From assembly GCA_900553065.1 (NCBI GenBank), contig USBZ01000028.1, positions 1 to 22,972 of the forward strand: DNA of 22,972 bases. Direction: 5' to 3'. The position numbers and the translations under genes are program-made. Under the pieces are notes generated by a model. The model worked only from the letters and a program-made list of their open reading frames with translations. It ran no database searches and was not told the DNA's origin. Origin of the DNA: an uncultured Desulfovibrio sp. Lineage in GTDB: Bacteria > Desulfobacterota > Desulfovibrionia > Desulfovibrionales > Desulfovibrionaceae. How positions within the stretch are numbered: the first letter of the stretch is position 1; the number at the start of each line of letters is the position of its first letter. This document shows, one piece after another, positions 14,640-22,398 of the stretch.

Positions 14640-15427
14640 GCGTCGGACTTGAACCAGTAATCACGACGTTCCTGAAGCCAGCCCTCAGCTTCCATGAGGC
14701 GGATCCAGCCGTCGAATACGTTGACGGTATCGAAATCACCCTTAGGAACGGCGAAAGCCACAGGCTGAGCATCCAGCCGAACCTCGAACTTCTGCTCCAG
14801 AACGTCCGCATGGCGCAGCGTTTCCATGGCCGGAAGCGGCGCACTGGACACAAAGGCGTGCGCACGACCGGAAAGAACCTCCTCCACAGCGGGAGCCTCA
14901 TCGTTGAACATACGGAGCGTGGCCTTGGGAAAGACTTTGGAGGCGGCAGCCGCCGCAGTTGTTCCGGTACGCACGGCAATGACCACACCTTCGCGATTCA
15001 GGTCCTCAACACTGCTGATATCCGCCGTCTTTTCACGATTCAGCGTAAGATCGACATAGGCATGGTCATAGGGAACGGAAAAATTCACGGAAAGAAGGCG
15101 CTGCGGCGTGATGCTCATGCCGCCGATGATGACGTCGAACTTGCCGGACAAAAGCGCGGGAATGATGCCGTCCCAGCTCGTGGGCACAAGCTGAAGCTTC
15201 ACGCCGAGATCGTCGGCCAGACGCTGTGCGACATCAATCTCAAATCCGATGTACTTGCCTTCCTTATCCTGCATGGCCCACGGCACAAACGAGGAAAAGC
15301 CCACGCGGAGCGTTCCGCGCTGCATGACCTTTTCGATGACGGATCCCCTCGGAGCGGCGAGGCTCTGAGCGGAAACACAGAAGGACAGGCCGAGGATCAG
15401 AAGGAATGCGGTGAACCACTTTTTCAT
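14618..15427 (-). CDS. Amino acid ABC transporter solute-binding protein (family 3)
   Basis: A 269-residue periplasmic binding protein. Residues 1-25 are a signal peptide ending at SLA-AP. The mature part has the SBP_bac_3 pattern: GTLRVGFSSFVPWAMQ, KYIGFEIDVAQRLADDLGV, WDGIIPALLSGKFDVIIGGM, the ligand-binding SITPQRLLSVNFSVPY, AVRTGTTAAAA and a C-terminal GWLQERRDYWF. The arginine in TPQR normally contacts the substrate carboxylate, so an alpha-amino acid ligand is likely, but which one cannot be told. AAGGAG precedes the ATG. It overlaps the preceding permease gene by 4 bases (ATGA) and the following one by 22, so all three are co-translated. Confidence 0.95.
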   Translation of the reverse strand: MKKWFTAFLLILGLSFCVSAQSLAAPRGSVIEKVMQRGTLRVGFSSFVPWAMQDKEGKYIGFEIDVAQRLADDLGVKLQLVPTSWDGIIPALLSGKFDVIIGGMSITPQRLLSVNFSVPYDHAYVDLTLNREKTADISSVEDLNREGVVIAVRTGTTAAAAASKVFPKATLRMFNDEAPAVEEVLSGRAHAFVSSAPLPAMETLRHADVLEQKFEVRLDAQPVAFAVPKGDFDTVNVFDGWIRLMEAEGWLQERRDYWFKSDAWQSRLN

Positions 15428-16224
15428 GAATGCTCCTTTCGCTCCAGAAGTCGGGCAGGAATGCTGACCAGCGACGTAAGAACGAGATAGATGGCTGCCG
15501 CCAGCAGCCAGAGTTCAAAGCTGAGAAAGGTATCCGTAATGACCACGCGCGTTCTCATGGTCAGATCGGCCACGGCAATGGCGCTGACCAGCGACGTGTC
15601 CTTGATGAGGGATACCATCTGCCCGGCAAGCGCAGGCAAAGCCTGACGCAGGGCCTGAGGAATGATGACGAGCCTTGCCGTCATGCCCACAGGCATGCCG
15701 AGACTCATGGCGGCTTCCCACTGTCCGCGCGGCACGGCCATGATGCCCGCACGGAATATCTCGGCCATGTAGGCGCCTTCAAAAAGGCCGAGCGAGATCA
15801 CCGCCGCCCAGAACGGGCCGATTCCAAGCACGGGAGCCACGACAAAATACACCATGAACAGCTGCATGAGCAGCGGCGTATTGCGCAGAACCCCCAGAAA
15901 CATCGTGGCCAGCACTCCGGCCACGGGAGACGTCGAAAGACGCATGGCGGCCATGATGCCGCCCGAAAGCAGCGCGAGCACGAGACTCGCCGCCGTAAGC
16001 TGCAACGTTACTCCGAGGGCTTCAAGAAGCACGCCCGGATGGAACGAACCGTCCTCCCACACGCCGATATATCGCCACACTCTGTACCACTGCCAGCGGT
16101 ACTGTTCGGAAGCGGTATCCGCAAACCACCAGACCAGCGCTCCCATGAGCACAAGAAGAACAGCGGGCCTCCAGAGGGCCCTGATACGCTGTCTGCGGGC
16201 AAGTACGACGCAGGAATCAGGCAT
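15424..16224 (-). CDS. Polar amino acid ABC transporter permease
   Basis: A 266-residue HisM/GltJ-type inner-membrane permease. Membrane helix 1 is near residues 18-36 (AVLLVLMGALVWWFA), the core domain begins about residue 68, FLGVLRNTPLLMQLFMVYFV is the family signature and EAAMSLGMPVGMTARLVIIP is the EAA loop. It pairs with the permease at 13722-14639 to make a heterodimeric channel. AGGAG lies 6 bases before the ATG, and the gene begins 14 bases after the stop of the lipoprotein gene. No ATPase gene is present in this cluster, so the ATP-binding subunit must be encoded elsewhere or shared with another importer. Confidence 0.94.
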   Translation of the reverse strand: MPDSCVVLARRQRIRALWRPAVLLVLMGALVWWFADTASEQYRWQWYRVWRYIGVWEDGSFHPGVLLEALGVTLQLTAASLVLALLSGGIMAAMRLSTSPVAGVLATMFLGVLRNTPLLMQLFMVYFVVAPVLGIGPFWAAVISLGLFEGAYMAEIFRAGIMAVPRGQWEAAMSLGMPVGMTARLVIIPQALRQALPALAGQMVSLIKDTSLVSAIAVADLTMRTRVVITDTFLSFELWLLAAAIYLVLTSLVSIPARLLERKEHS

Positions 16225-16238
16225 GAACGCTCCTTATC

Positions 16239-16952
16239 TCACTGACTCAGCGAAGTTTCCTTCAGGGAGGATCCCTCTTCCAGCTTACGCTGCATGGAAC
16301 GGGTATCCGGAGCCTGCGTCATGGTCGCCTGCCCCTGAAGAAATTCCACGGCCGTGCTTTCCACCAGCTCTCCGGAGGAGGCATCGTTGCGCACCGTCAC
16401 CTTGCCGTACACATGGTCGAGAACCATGAGCACATAGGGCTTGAGCACCGGCGTCGTAAGATCGATGATGACGAGATAGTACTCCCGGTAACGCTGCGGC
16501 GTATCGGTATAGCCCGTACGGCAGAGCACGAGCCAGTCGTCCTTCCCGTCGTTGTTCCAGTCGGTAACGGCCACAAGTTCCAGCGACACCCGATTCATGC
16601 CCTGCTCTATGTTTGCTCTGGCGCCATCGTACTGTACCTTGGCCTCAGGCGTCAGAGTCGCGCGAAACGTGGGAGGAACGGGTACCCGGGCATCGGGAAA
16701 CCGGAACGCGGGTGAAAGACGATCCACCAGCGTTTTTCCGGCGTCATCCGGCCGGAAAGCAAAAAAAGGAGAATACCAGTCGCCGTTCTCATCGACCATG
16801 TTCTTTTTCAGCATCACCGGGCGCATGGCGCGCGACATGGCAACAAACTGCCCGCCGTTCAGAGCATCCACCATGCGGCAATCCCTCGGCGCGCAGCCGG
16901 AAAGCAGAGAGACGGCTGCCGCAACAGCCAGGCAGGCACAATACTTTTTCAT
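16239..16952 (-). CDS. Lipoprotein of unknown function
   Basis: A 237-residue predicted lipoprotein. The start at 16952 is chosen over an upstream in-frame ATG (17063) because it gives a proper signal, MKKYCACLAVAAAVSLLSGC, with lipobox LSGC, and because AAGG lies upstream; the longer version would overlap nth. Near residues 135-150 VAVTDWNNDGKDDWLVLC resembles a FG-GAP/VCBS-type calcium-binding loop (DxNxDGxxD), followed by a strand-rich region YREYYLVIIDLTTPVLKPYV. I do not recognise the family. It lies between nth and the ABC permease on one strand, 14 bases before the permease gene, so it may be an accessory of the importer or simply share its transcript. Confidence 0.8.
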   Translation of the reverse strand: MKKYCACLAVAAAVSLLSGCAPRDCRMVDALNGGQFVAMSRAMRPVMLKKNMVDENGDWYSPFFAFRPDDAGKTLVDRLSPAFRFPDARVPVPPTFRATLTPEAKVQYDGARANIEQGMNRVSLELVAVTDWNNDGKDDWLVLCRTGYTDTPQRYREYYLVIIDLTTPVLKPYVLMVLDHVYGKVTVRNDASSGELVESTAVEFLQGQATMTQAPDTRSMQRKLEEGSSLKETSLSQ

Positions 16953-17011
16953 GACACAACCTTCTTCACATGACGGAAGGCTCGACGCCTTCCGGAATTC
17001 GCCGGAACCGG

Positions 17012-17683
17012 TCAGGCCTCCCGACCGGATGATTTCCTTTTTCCCACGCCCTGTCGCGGACACAGTTCCGCAAGTTCACAGTCTCCGCATGCAGGATTGC
17101 GGGCATCGCACACATCGCGCCCGAACCAGACCAGACGGTGATTGACGTCGCCCCATTCCTCACGGGGAAAAATCCTGATCAGATCCTGTTCTATTCTGAC
17201 CGGATCCGTATGCTTCGTCAGGCCCAGCCGGAAGGACAGACGCTTGACGTGCGTATCCACGGCCAGTCCTTCATTGATGCCGAATCCTCCCCAGAGCACC
17301 ACATTGGCGGTCTTGCGGGCGACCCCAGGAAGCGTGATGAGTTCCTCCAGCGTATGAGGCACCTCCCCTCCGAAGACCTCAGTCACCCTTTTCGCCGCGC
17401 CCAGAAGATTCTTTGCCTTGTTGTGGTAGAATCCCGTGGGACGAATGACGCTTTCAAGCTCCTCCTGAGAGGCGGCTGCCAGCGCGGCAGGATCAGGCCA
17501 GCGCCGGAACAGTTCCGGCGTGATGGTGTTTACCCTGGCATCCGTGCACTGGGCGGCAAGCACCGTGGCGACCAGCAGCTCCCAGGGATTCCTGTGATCG
17601 AGCATGGTCTCCGGCACGGGATAGCGCTTCTTCAGAAGCTCCAGAACCTTCATGGCCCGGATCGCCTTGTCCGTTGCTTTCAT
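17012..17683 (-). CDS. nth: Endonuclease III
   Basis: A 223-residue base-excision repair DNA glycosylase/AP lyase acting on oxidised pyrimidines. The helix-hairpin-helix is LPGVARKTANVVL with catalytic K124; D143 is in AVDTHVKRLSFRLGL; the 4Fe-4S cluster has C192-x6-C199-x2-C202-x5-C208. AAQCTDARVN near residue 43-52 is also typical. Length is normal. GGAGG lies 8 bases before the ATG at 17683. It is upstream of the lipoprotein and transporter genes with a 59-base gap and may head that transcript; I could not identify its promoter. Confidence 0.97.
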   Translation of the reverse strand: MKATDKAIRAMKVLELLKKRYPVPETMLDHRNPWELLVATVLAAQCTDARVNTITPELFRRWPDPAALAAASQEELESVIRPTGFYHNKAKNLLGAAKRVTEVFGGEVPHTLEELITLPGVARKTANVVLWGGFGINEGLAVDTHVKRLSFRLGLTKHTDPVRIEQDLIRIFPREEWGDVNHRLVWFGRDVCDARNPACGDCELAELCPRQGVGKRKSSGREA

Positions 17684-18000
17684 CAGATGTTCCTCCGAAA
17701 TGCAGAACGCCTTGCGCTCCGAACAGGCACAGACACGGAAGCGGCCGGAAAACCGGTCATTTCCCGGAGAGGCATGTCCCGGAAACGCAGGCTGCGGTCG
17801 AAATCATCCTATTTTCAAAAGGGCAAGGCAACTGTTATTTTCCCCATCCGGTCGACGATGACGGACCGACAAAGGCAGGCTGCATCCTCGATCCGGCCTT
17901 CGGACGTGACGCCGTTTGATATGAAAATGGTTTGATGTCGAATCAATTACACGAAAGCGGTCGCCTTGTCAAGAATCACAATCACGATACCTCGCTCCAC

Positions 18001-18050
18001 AAAAAAAACGTCCCGGAGCTCTCAGCAGGCAGGCGTCAGTTGCAGAGCTC
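18001..18050 (-). terminator. Orphan minus-strand terminator-like hairpin
   Basis: On the minus strand GAGCTCT (18044-18050) plus GCA pairs with TGC and AGAGCTC (18016-18022) with a 2-base bulge, followed by CGGGACG and eight T residues (A-run 18001-18008). No minus-strand gene lies upstream of it within 130 bases; the only upstream sequence is the adoK promoter region. It may end an unannotated small RNA or be a remnant. Confidence 0.45.
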
Positions 18051-18155
18051 TTCCGTACAGGCTCGTCATGACGCACGCTCGGATGTATCTCTCCCCCCCC
18101 TCCCTCCGGCCGGCTTGGTCATCCCTGCGCATGGATCCGGGCCGGCATGAGAGAC

Positions 18156-18184
18156 TTGTCAAAGCATCCGCCTGCCGTTAAAAT
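18156..18184 (+). promoter_or_regulatory. Sigma-70-type promoter of adoK
   Basis: TTGTCA (18156-18161), exactly 17 bases, TAAAAT (18179-18184). Transcription would start near 18191, leaving a leader of about 44 bases before the ATG at 18235. Confidence 0.85.
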
Positions 18185-18234
18185 ATCCGACGAAATTGCC
18201 TTCGGCCCTCGAACCCATCCTCACGGAGTCCTGC

Positions 18235-19179
18235 ATGATCCATATTTCCGGTTCTCTCGCCTTCGACCGCATCATGACCTTTCCCGGTCACTTCGAAGAT
18301 CATATACTTCCTGAAAAACTGCATTTTCTGAATGTTTCCTTCCCCATCGACCGCCTCGAGGAAAAAATGGGCGGCACGGCCGGAAACATCGCCTACACGC
18401 TGGCGCTCCTCGGCGAACGGTCCGCCATCTACGGCACGGTGGGCAAGGACTTTTCCGAATACGCCGGACGTCTTTCCCGCATGGGCATTGATCTTCAGGG
18501 CATCAAAACCGACGAAAGCGACTTCACGGCCTGCTGCTACATCATGACCGACAAAAGCAGCAACCAGATCAACGCCTTCTCGCCTTCGGCCATGAAGACC
18601 CCCTCCTTCCCCGACAAGACGCCTCCCGTCGCCGACGGAGACTGGGGACTGGTGGCTCCCGGCAATGTGGACGACATGGTGAACCTGCCCGCCTTCTACA
18701 GAGAACACGGCATTCCCTACATTTTCGATCCCGGTCAGCAGATCACCGTGCTCGGCGGAGAGCAGCTTGCCTCCGGTCTTACCGGCGCCCATGTGCTCAT
18801 CGGCAACGACTATGAAATCGAACGCATTGAAAAAATGACCGGTCTGAACCGCGACGCCCTGCTCGACCGCGTGGAATATCTCATCGTCACCTTCGGCGGC
18901 AAGGGTTCCTCCATTCTGCATAAGGGCGACCGCCCCTATGACATTCCCGCCGTGCCTCTGGAACAGATTTCCGATCCCACGGGTGCGGGCGACGCCTACC
19001 GCGCCGGTCTGCTCAAGGGCCTGCACAGCGGCATGGGCATCGCTTTTTCCGCCCGTCTCGGCACGGTGGCCGCAAGCTTCTGCGTGGAGCAGTACGGCAC
19101 GCAGCTGCACAACTTCACTCCGGAAGAATTCCGGGCCCGCTACGAGGCCTCCTTCGGCCCCATGCCCATGCTGAAATAA
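18235..19179 (+). CDS. adoK: Adenosine kinase (PfkB family)
   Basis: A 314-residue PfkB-fold kinase expected to convert adenosine and ATP to AMP and ADP in the cytoplasm. The N-terminus ISGSLAFDRIMTFPGHFEDH, followed by LPEKLHFLNVSFPIDRLEE and MGGTAGNIAYTLALLG, closely follows the pattern of mycobacterial-type bacterial adenosine kinase, and DPGQQI and IGNDYE fit as well. The PfkB signature 2 DPTGAGDAYRAG holds the catalytic Asp and anion hole. I chose the ATG at 18235 (GGAG 7 bases upstream, homology start, downstream of the promoter) over one at 18196, which lies very close to the predicted start site. It converges on adenine deaminase, which supports a purine salvage role over a sugar kinase role. 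Confidence 0.88.
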   Translation: MIHISGSLAFDRIMTFPGHFEDHILPEKLHFLNVSFPIDRLEEKMGGTAGNIAYTLALLGERSAIYGTVGKDFSEYAGRLSRMGIDLQGIKTDESDFTACCYIMTDKSSNQINAFSPSAMKTPSFPDKTPPVADGDWGLVAPGNVDDMVNLPAFYREHGIPYIFDPGQQITVLGGEQLASGLTGAHVLIGNDYEIERIEKMTGLNRDALLDRVEYLIVTFGGKGSSILHKGDRPYDIPAVPLEQISDPTGAGDAYRAGLLKGLHSGMGIAFSARLGTVAASFCVEQYGTQLHNFTPEEFRARYEASFGPMPMLK

Positions 19180-19230
19180 CAAGTCTGGCCGATCCGCCGC
19201 CGTTCGAGCGTCAGATCATCCGGGCCATAT

Positions 19231-19274
19231 AAAAAGCATCCGGCTGCACGAAAAACGTCGTGCAGCCGGATTTT
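19231..19274. terminator. Bidirectional terminator between adoK and ade
   Basis: A perfect 14-bp stem, ATCCGGCTGCACGA (19238-19251) with 19258-19271, loop AAAACG, followed by TTTT and preceded by AAAAA. It serves both convergent genes. Confidence 0.9.
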
Positions 19275-19311
19275 GTATTAATCATCAGCAGCCCTTCCGG
19301 GCAGGAGTCGT

Positions 19312-21039
19312 CTATCGCTCCGCATCCACATCAACGAAGGAGAAGGAGTCCACGTCGAACAGGCCCCGGGCCGTGATCTTGAGATGAGGAATGACCGGCA
19401 GTGCAAGGAAGCTGAGCGACATGAAGGCATCCGCGCCTTCCCAGATATGATAATGGGAGCTCGCCAGCGCCAGAAGCTCCTTCAGCCTGGCCGAAACTTC
19501 CTCCGCCGGACGATCGCTCATAAGTCCGCCCACAGGAAGCGGCAGCGACGCCAGAATGCGGGAACCGGACGCCATGACGATGCCGCCGCCCAGGCGTTCC
19601 ACCTCGCGCACGGCGCAGAGCATGTCATCCTCATTGTCGCCGGCCACCACGATATTGTGCGAATCATGAGCAATGGTGGTGGCTATGGCACCGTTTTTGA
19701 GTCCGTAACGCCCATTGAGCAGGCCCGTGCCGATCTTGCCCGTCGCATGATGGCGCTCCAGTACCGCGACCTTGGTCATGCCCGGATTGAGCGCAAGCTC
19801 CACTTCTCCGTCCGGCGCGGTATTCACCGGAACCACCAGTCCCTCGGTGATCAGAGAATGCGGCAGCAGACCGATGACTCTGGCCTTTCCCGACGGAACC
19901 CGGACGGAAAACGGACGCTCGGGAAGCGGCGCGAGCACGACGCTGTTTCTCATCCGGCTCTCGTCCGCCACGGGAAGCTCATGCAGCATCCGCCCTTCCC
20001 GGGCCACCAGCTCGCCCTTCGCCCAGCAGGCATGCACCTTGAACTCCGTAAGATCGTCCACCAGCACAAGGTCCGCACGGCGTCCGGGAGCTATGCCTCC
20101 TCTGTCGTTCAGACCGTAGCATTCCGCAGCGTTCAGGGTAGCCATGCGCACGGCGCTGACCGGATCTATTCCGGCCGATACGGCCAGACGAATATTGTTG
20201 ATGAGATGCCCGCGCTTAAGAATGTCCGACACGTGCCTGTCATCGGTGCAGAACAGGCAGCGGCGCTGATTCTCCGGCGTAAGCGCGGGAAGCAGCTTCA
20301 ACAGATCGCGGGCGGCGGAGCCTTCCCGCAAAAGCACGTACATACCGCACGCAATGCGCTCCTTCATTTCCTCCACCGTGCTGCACTCATGATCGGTGTG
20401 CACGCCGAGCGCCGCATAGGCTTCCAGATCCTTCCCCGAAAGCATCGGAGCGTGACCGTCAATGACTCCGCCGGCCGCCAGCGTTCCGCGCATTTTCTCC
20501 AGCACATCCGGATCACCGCCAAGCAGTCCGGGCACATTCATCATTTCCGCCAGACCGCCCACGCCTTCCTCCGAAAGCAGAGGAAGAATATCCTCCGCTC
20601 CGAGCACGGCACCGGCATCCTCCACGGAAAGCGCGGGCACACAGGAAGGCAGCATAATGCGCACATCAAACGGCAGATTCCTCGAAGCCTCCAGCATATA
20701 GCGTATGCCTTCCAGCCCCTTCACATTGGCGATCTCATGTGGATCAGCCACAATGGTGGTCGTACCGAACGGAAGCACCAGCTCGGCAAAGCGGGACGGA
20801 CAGAGCATGGAGGATTCGATATGCACATGACCGTCGATAAGTCCGGGCAGAAGGCAGCGACCTTCGCCGTCCACCACTTCCCGGGCCTCATGGCGGCTGA
20901 ATCCGAGGATGCGTCCCTGCCCTATGCTTACGCTTCCCTCACGGATCTCTCCGCTGAAAACATCCACGATGCGTACGTTGTCGATGCGCAGATCCGCAGG
21001 AGCTCTTCCCGTAGCCATTGCCCAGAAATCTCTGTTCAT
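19312..21039 (-). CDS. ade: Adenine deaminase
   Basis: A 575-residue metal-dependent amidohydrolase that converts adenine to hypoxanthine and ammonia. GLIDGHVHIESSMLCPSRFA holds the first metal ligands (HxH), followed by VADPHEIANVKGLEGIRYML, IDGHAPMLSGKDL, FCTDDRHVSDI and, in the C-terminal domain, TIAHDSHNIVVAGDNEDDM and GGGIVMASG. Length and motifs are those of the AdeC/YicP family. The ATG follows the MFS stop codon after a single base (TGA-C-ATG) with GAGG just upstream inside the MFS gene, so the two are translationally coupled. With adoK it forms a purine salvage module. Confidence 0.97.
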   Translation of the reverse strand: MNRDFWAMATGRAPADLRIDNVRIVDVFSGEIREGSVSIGQGRILGFSRHEAREVVDGEGRCLLPGLIDGHVHIESSMLCPSRFAELVLPFGTTTIVADPHEIANVKGLEGIRYMLEASRNLPFDVRIMLPSCVPALSVEDAGAVLGAEDILPLLSEEGVGGLAEMMNVPGLLGGDPDVLEKMRGTLAAGGVIDGHAPMLSGKDLEAYAALGVHTDHECSTVEEMKERIACGMYVLLREGSAARDLLKLLPALTPENQRRCLFCTDDRHVSDILKRGHLINNIRLAVSAGIDPVSAVRMATLNAAECYGLNDRGGIAPGRRADLVLVDDLTEFKVHACWAKGELVAREGRMLHELPVADESRMRNSVVLAPLPERPFSVRVPSGKARVIGLLPHSLITEGLVVPVNTAPDGEVELALNPGMTKVAVLERHHATGKIGTGLLNGRYGLKNGAIATTIAHDSHNIVVAGDNEDDMLCAVREVERLGGGIVMASGSRILASLPLPVGGLMSDRPAEEVSARLKELLALASSHYHIWEGADAFMSLSFLALPVIPHLKITARGLFDVDSFSFVDVDAER

Positions 21040-21040
21040 G

Positions 21041-22225
21041 TCACCCTCTTCTCAGATTCTGTGTATTCTTCGTACGAATTTCCCTGTCCACAAGCTGCGC
21101 CAGCAGAAGAGAAAGCACCGTCAGCGTCGCCCCGAACAGGAACACGGACTGATAGCCCCAGACCGTCCACATCCATCCGCCCACAGCCGGTATGGTCACG
21201 GCAGGAATGTGGTTGATGGTCTGCGCTATGGCCATATTGGGAGCCGCATCCTCAGGAAAGGCTATTTTCTGGAAAAATGTGCGTACAGCAATGGAGAAGT
21301 TGAACGTGAGACTGTCGAGCACGTACAGCAGAACAATGAGGTACTCGCTCTTTGTCGTTGCATAGCCCACGAAAATGAGAAAGGCGGCAATATACTCTAT
21401 GGTCATGAGCCGCCGTTCGCCCAGACGGTTGATGATTTTTCCCACCATGGGATTGAACAGCCAGTTCACCGTATAGTTGAACATGAACATGAGCGAAACG
21501 CTGCGCACGGAAAAACCGAACTGTTCCACCATGAGAAAGACGGCAAATACCGAAAACACGATACGCCGCCCGCCCATGAGCAGGTTGAGCACATAAAAGA
21601 GCCAGTATCTCTTCTGAGGGAGCATTCTCCGGCGCTGCTCCGGCGCCCGGCTGCCCGTAAGGGGATGCACAAGACCGAAAAATCCGAGCATAAGTCCCAC
21701 GGCTCCGGGAACGAAGAACAGCCAGACGAAGCTCAGCTTTTCCGAAAAGATGAACACGAACACGGAAATCATCAGACTGCCTCCGGCCACCAGGCCGCGA
21801 AGCCTTCCCATGACGATGGGCGTCTGCTTGAGATCAAAATGCTGTATGGCCAGAGAGTTGTTCAAGGCTTCAAAATAATGAAAGCCGAACGACATGAGCA
21901 TGCTCGTGATAATGATGGGAACAAAGGAAGGAAAGAAGCCGGTAAGCATGGTGCCGAGACCGGCGGCCATGACGGACACCGCCGCAAGCTTGTGCTCCTT
22001 CATGAAGAAAAGAAAGAATATGAGCGTGACGCCGAGCAGTCCGGGCAGCTCGCGAAGTCCCTGCACCAGACCGCTCTGAGCGGGACTGAGGCCCGCATAG
22101 TTGACCACGAAGTTGTTGTAAAGCATGGTCCAGCCCTGCATGGCCACTGTGGAGCCGAAGTTGAGCATGGCCATGAACAGCAGAACATTTCTCTTGGATT
22201 CGGGAAGTCCGGTAAAAAGCGCCAT
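21041..22225 (-). CDS. MFS transporter linked to adenine deaminase
   Basis: A 394-residue inner-membrane protein with about 11-12 hydrophobic helices in two halves joined by a basic loop (HPLTGSRAPEQRRRMLPQKR, about residues 195-215). GRLRGLVAGGSLM and GKIINRLGERRLMTIEY resemble MFS inter-helix loops with basic residues. The start at 22225 (AGGTGG 4 bases upstream, MALFTGLPESKRNVLLF) is preferred over an upstream ATG that would add 85 low-quality residues. Coupling to ade suggests the substrate is a purine base or nucleoside, but this is inference; no substrate motif is visible. Expression may be controlled by the inverted repeats at 22231-22275. Confidence 0.88.
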   Translation of the reverse strand: MALFTGLPESKRNVLLFMAMLNFGSTVAMQGWTMLYNNFVVNYAGLSPAQSGLVQGLRELPGLLGVTLIFFLFFMKEHKLAAVSVMAAGLGTMLTGFFPSFVPIIITSMLMSFGFHYFEALNNSLAIQHFDLKQTPIVMGRLRGLVAGGSLMISVFVFIFSEKLSFVWLFFVPGAVGLMLGFFGLVHPLTGSRAPEQRRRMLPQKRYWLFYVLNLLMGGRRIVFSVFAVFLMVEQFGFSVRSVSLMFMFNYTVNWLFNPMVGKIINRLGERRLMTIEYIAAFLIFVGYATTKSEYLIVLLYVLDSLTFNFSIAVRTFFQKIAFPEDAAPNMAIAQTINHIPAVTIPAVGGWMWTVWGYQSVFLFGATLTVLSLLLAQLVDREIRTKNTQNLRRG

Positions 22226-22230
22226 AGTAC

Positions 22231-22263
22231 CACCTGAAATCGATAAGCAATAAAGTTCAGGTG
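22231..22263 (-). promoter_or_regulatory. Inverted repeat that can mask the MFS Shine-Dalgarno
   Basis: CACCTGAA (22231-22238) and TTCAGGTG (22256-22263) are perfect 8-base complements. In a minus-strand transcript starting upstream of 22263, the first arm would pair with UUCAGGUG, which contains the AGGTGG ribosome binding site of the MFS gene. A second inverted repeat, CGATAAG (22241-22247) and CTTATCG (22269-22275), overlaps it and could form a competing pairing or a DNA operator. Confidence 0.55.
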
Positions 22264-22288
22264 TATGCCTTATCGGCGTTCTCGTCAA
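22260..22288 (-). promoter_or_regulatory. Candidate promoter of the MFS-ade operon
   Basis: On the minus strand TTGACG (22283-22288), 17-base spacer, TACACC (22260-22265). The -35 is good and the -10 is poor, as for a regulated promoter. A start near 22253 would exclude the upstream hairpin arm from the message, so if this promoter is used the repeats act as DNA sites. Confidence 0.4.
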
Positions 22289-22398
22289 AGGGGAAGCCGG
22301 GACAAGAGGCTCCCTCTCCCCTGCACCGGTCGGTTCCGAAGACCCGGAACAGACGGCGCTCTTTACCCTTCTCGTCGTACGAAAGGCGCACATATTCC

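Larger units (their letters stand above)
17684..18234. other. Intergenic region between nth and adoK
   Basis: About 550 bases with no supportable gene. It contains a minus-strand terminator-like hairpin at 18001-18050, an eight-C homopolymer at 18093-18100, and the adoK promoter at 18156-18184. Short frames here have no homology that I recognise and no ribosome binding sites. Confidence 0.6.

Noticed and set aside
18178..19182. A 334-codon minus-strand frame opposite adoK
   Set aside because: It has antisense Gly/His/Val-rich composition and no homology; adoK on the plus strand has a promoter, ribosome binding site and family motifs.
19384..22237. Long plus-strand frames (610 and 442 codons) opposite ade and the MFS gene
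   Set aside because: They are antisense shadows with low-complexity His/Arg/Gln-rich composition; the minus-strand genes have clear families and ribosome binding sites.
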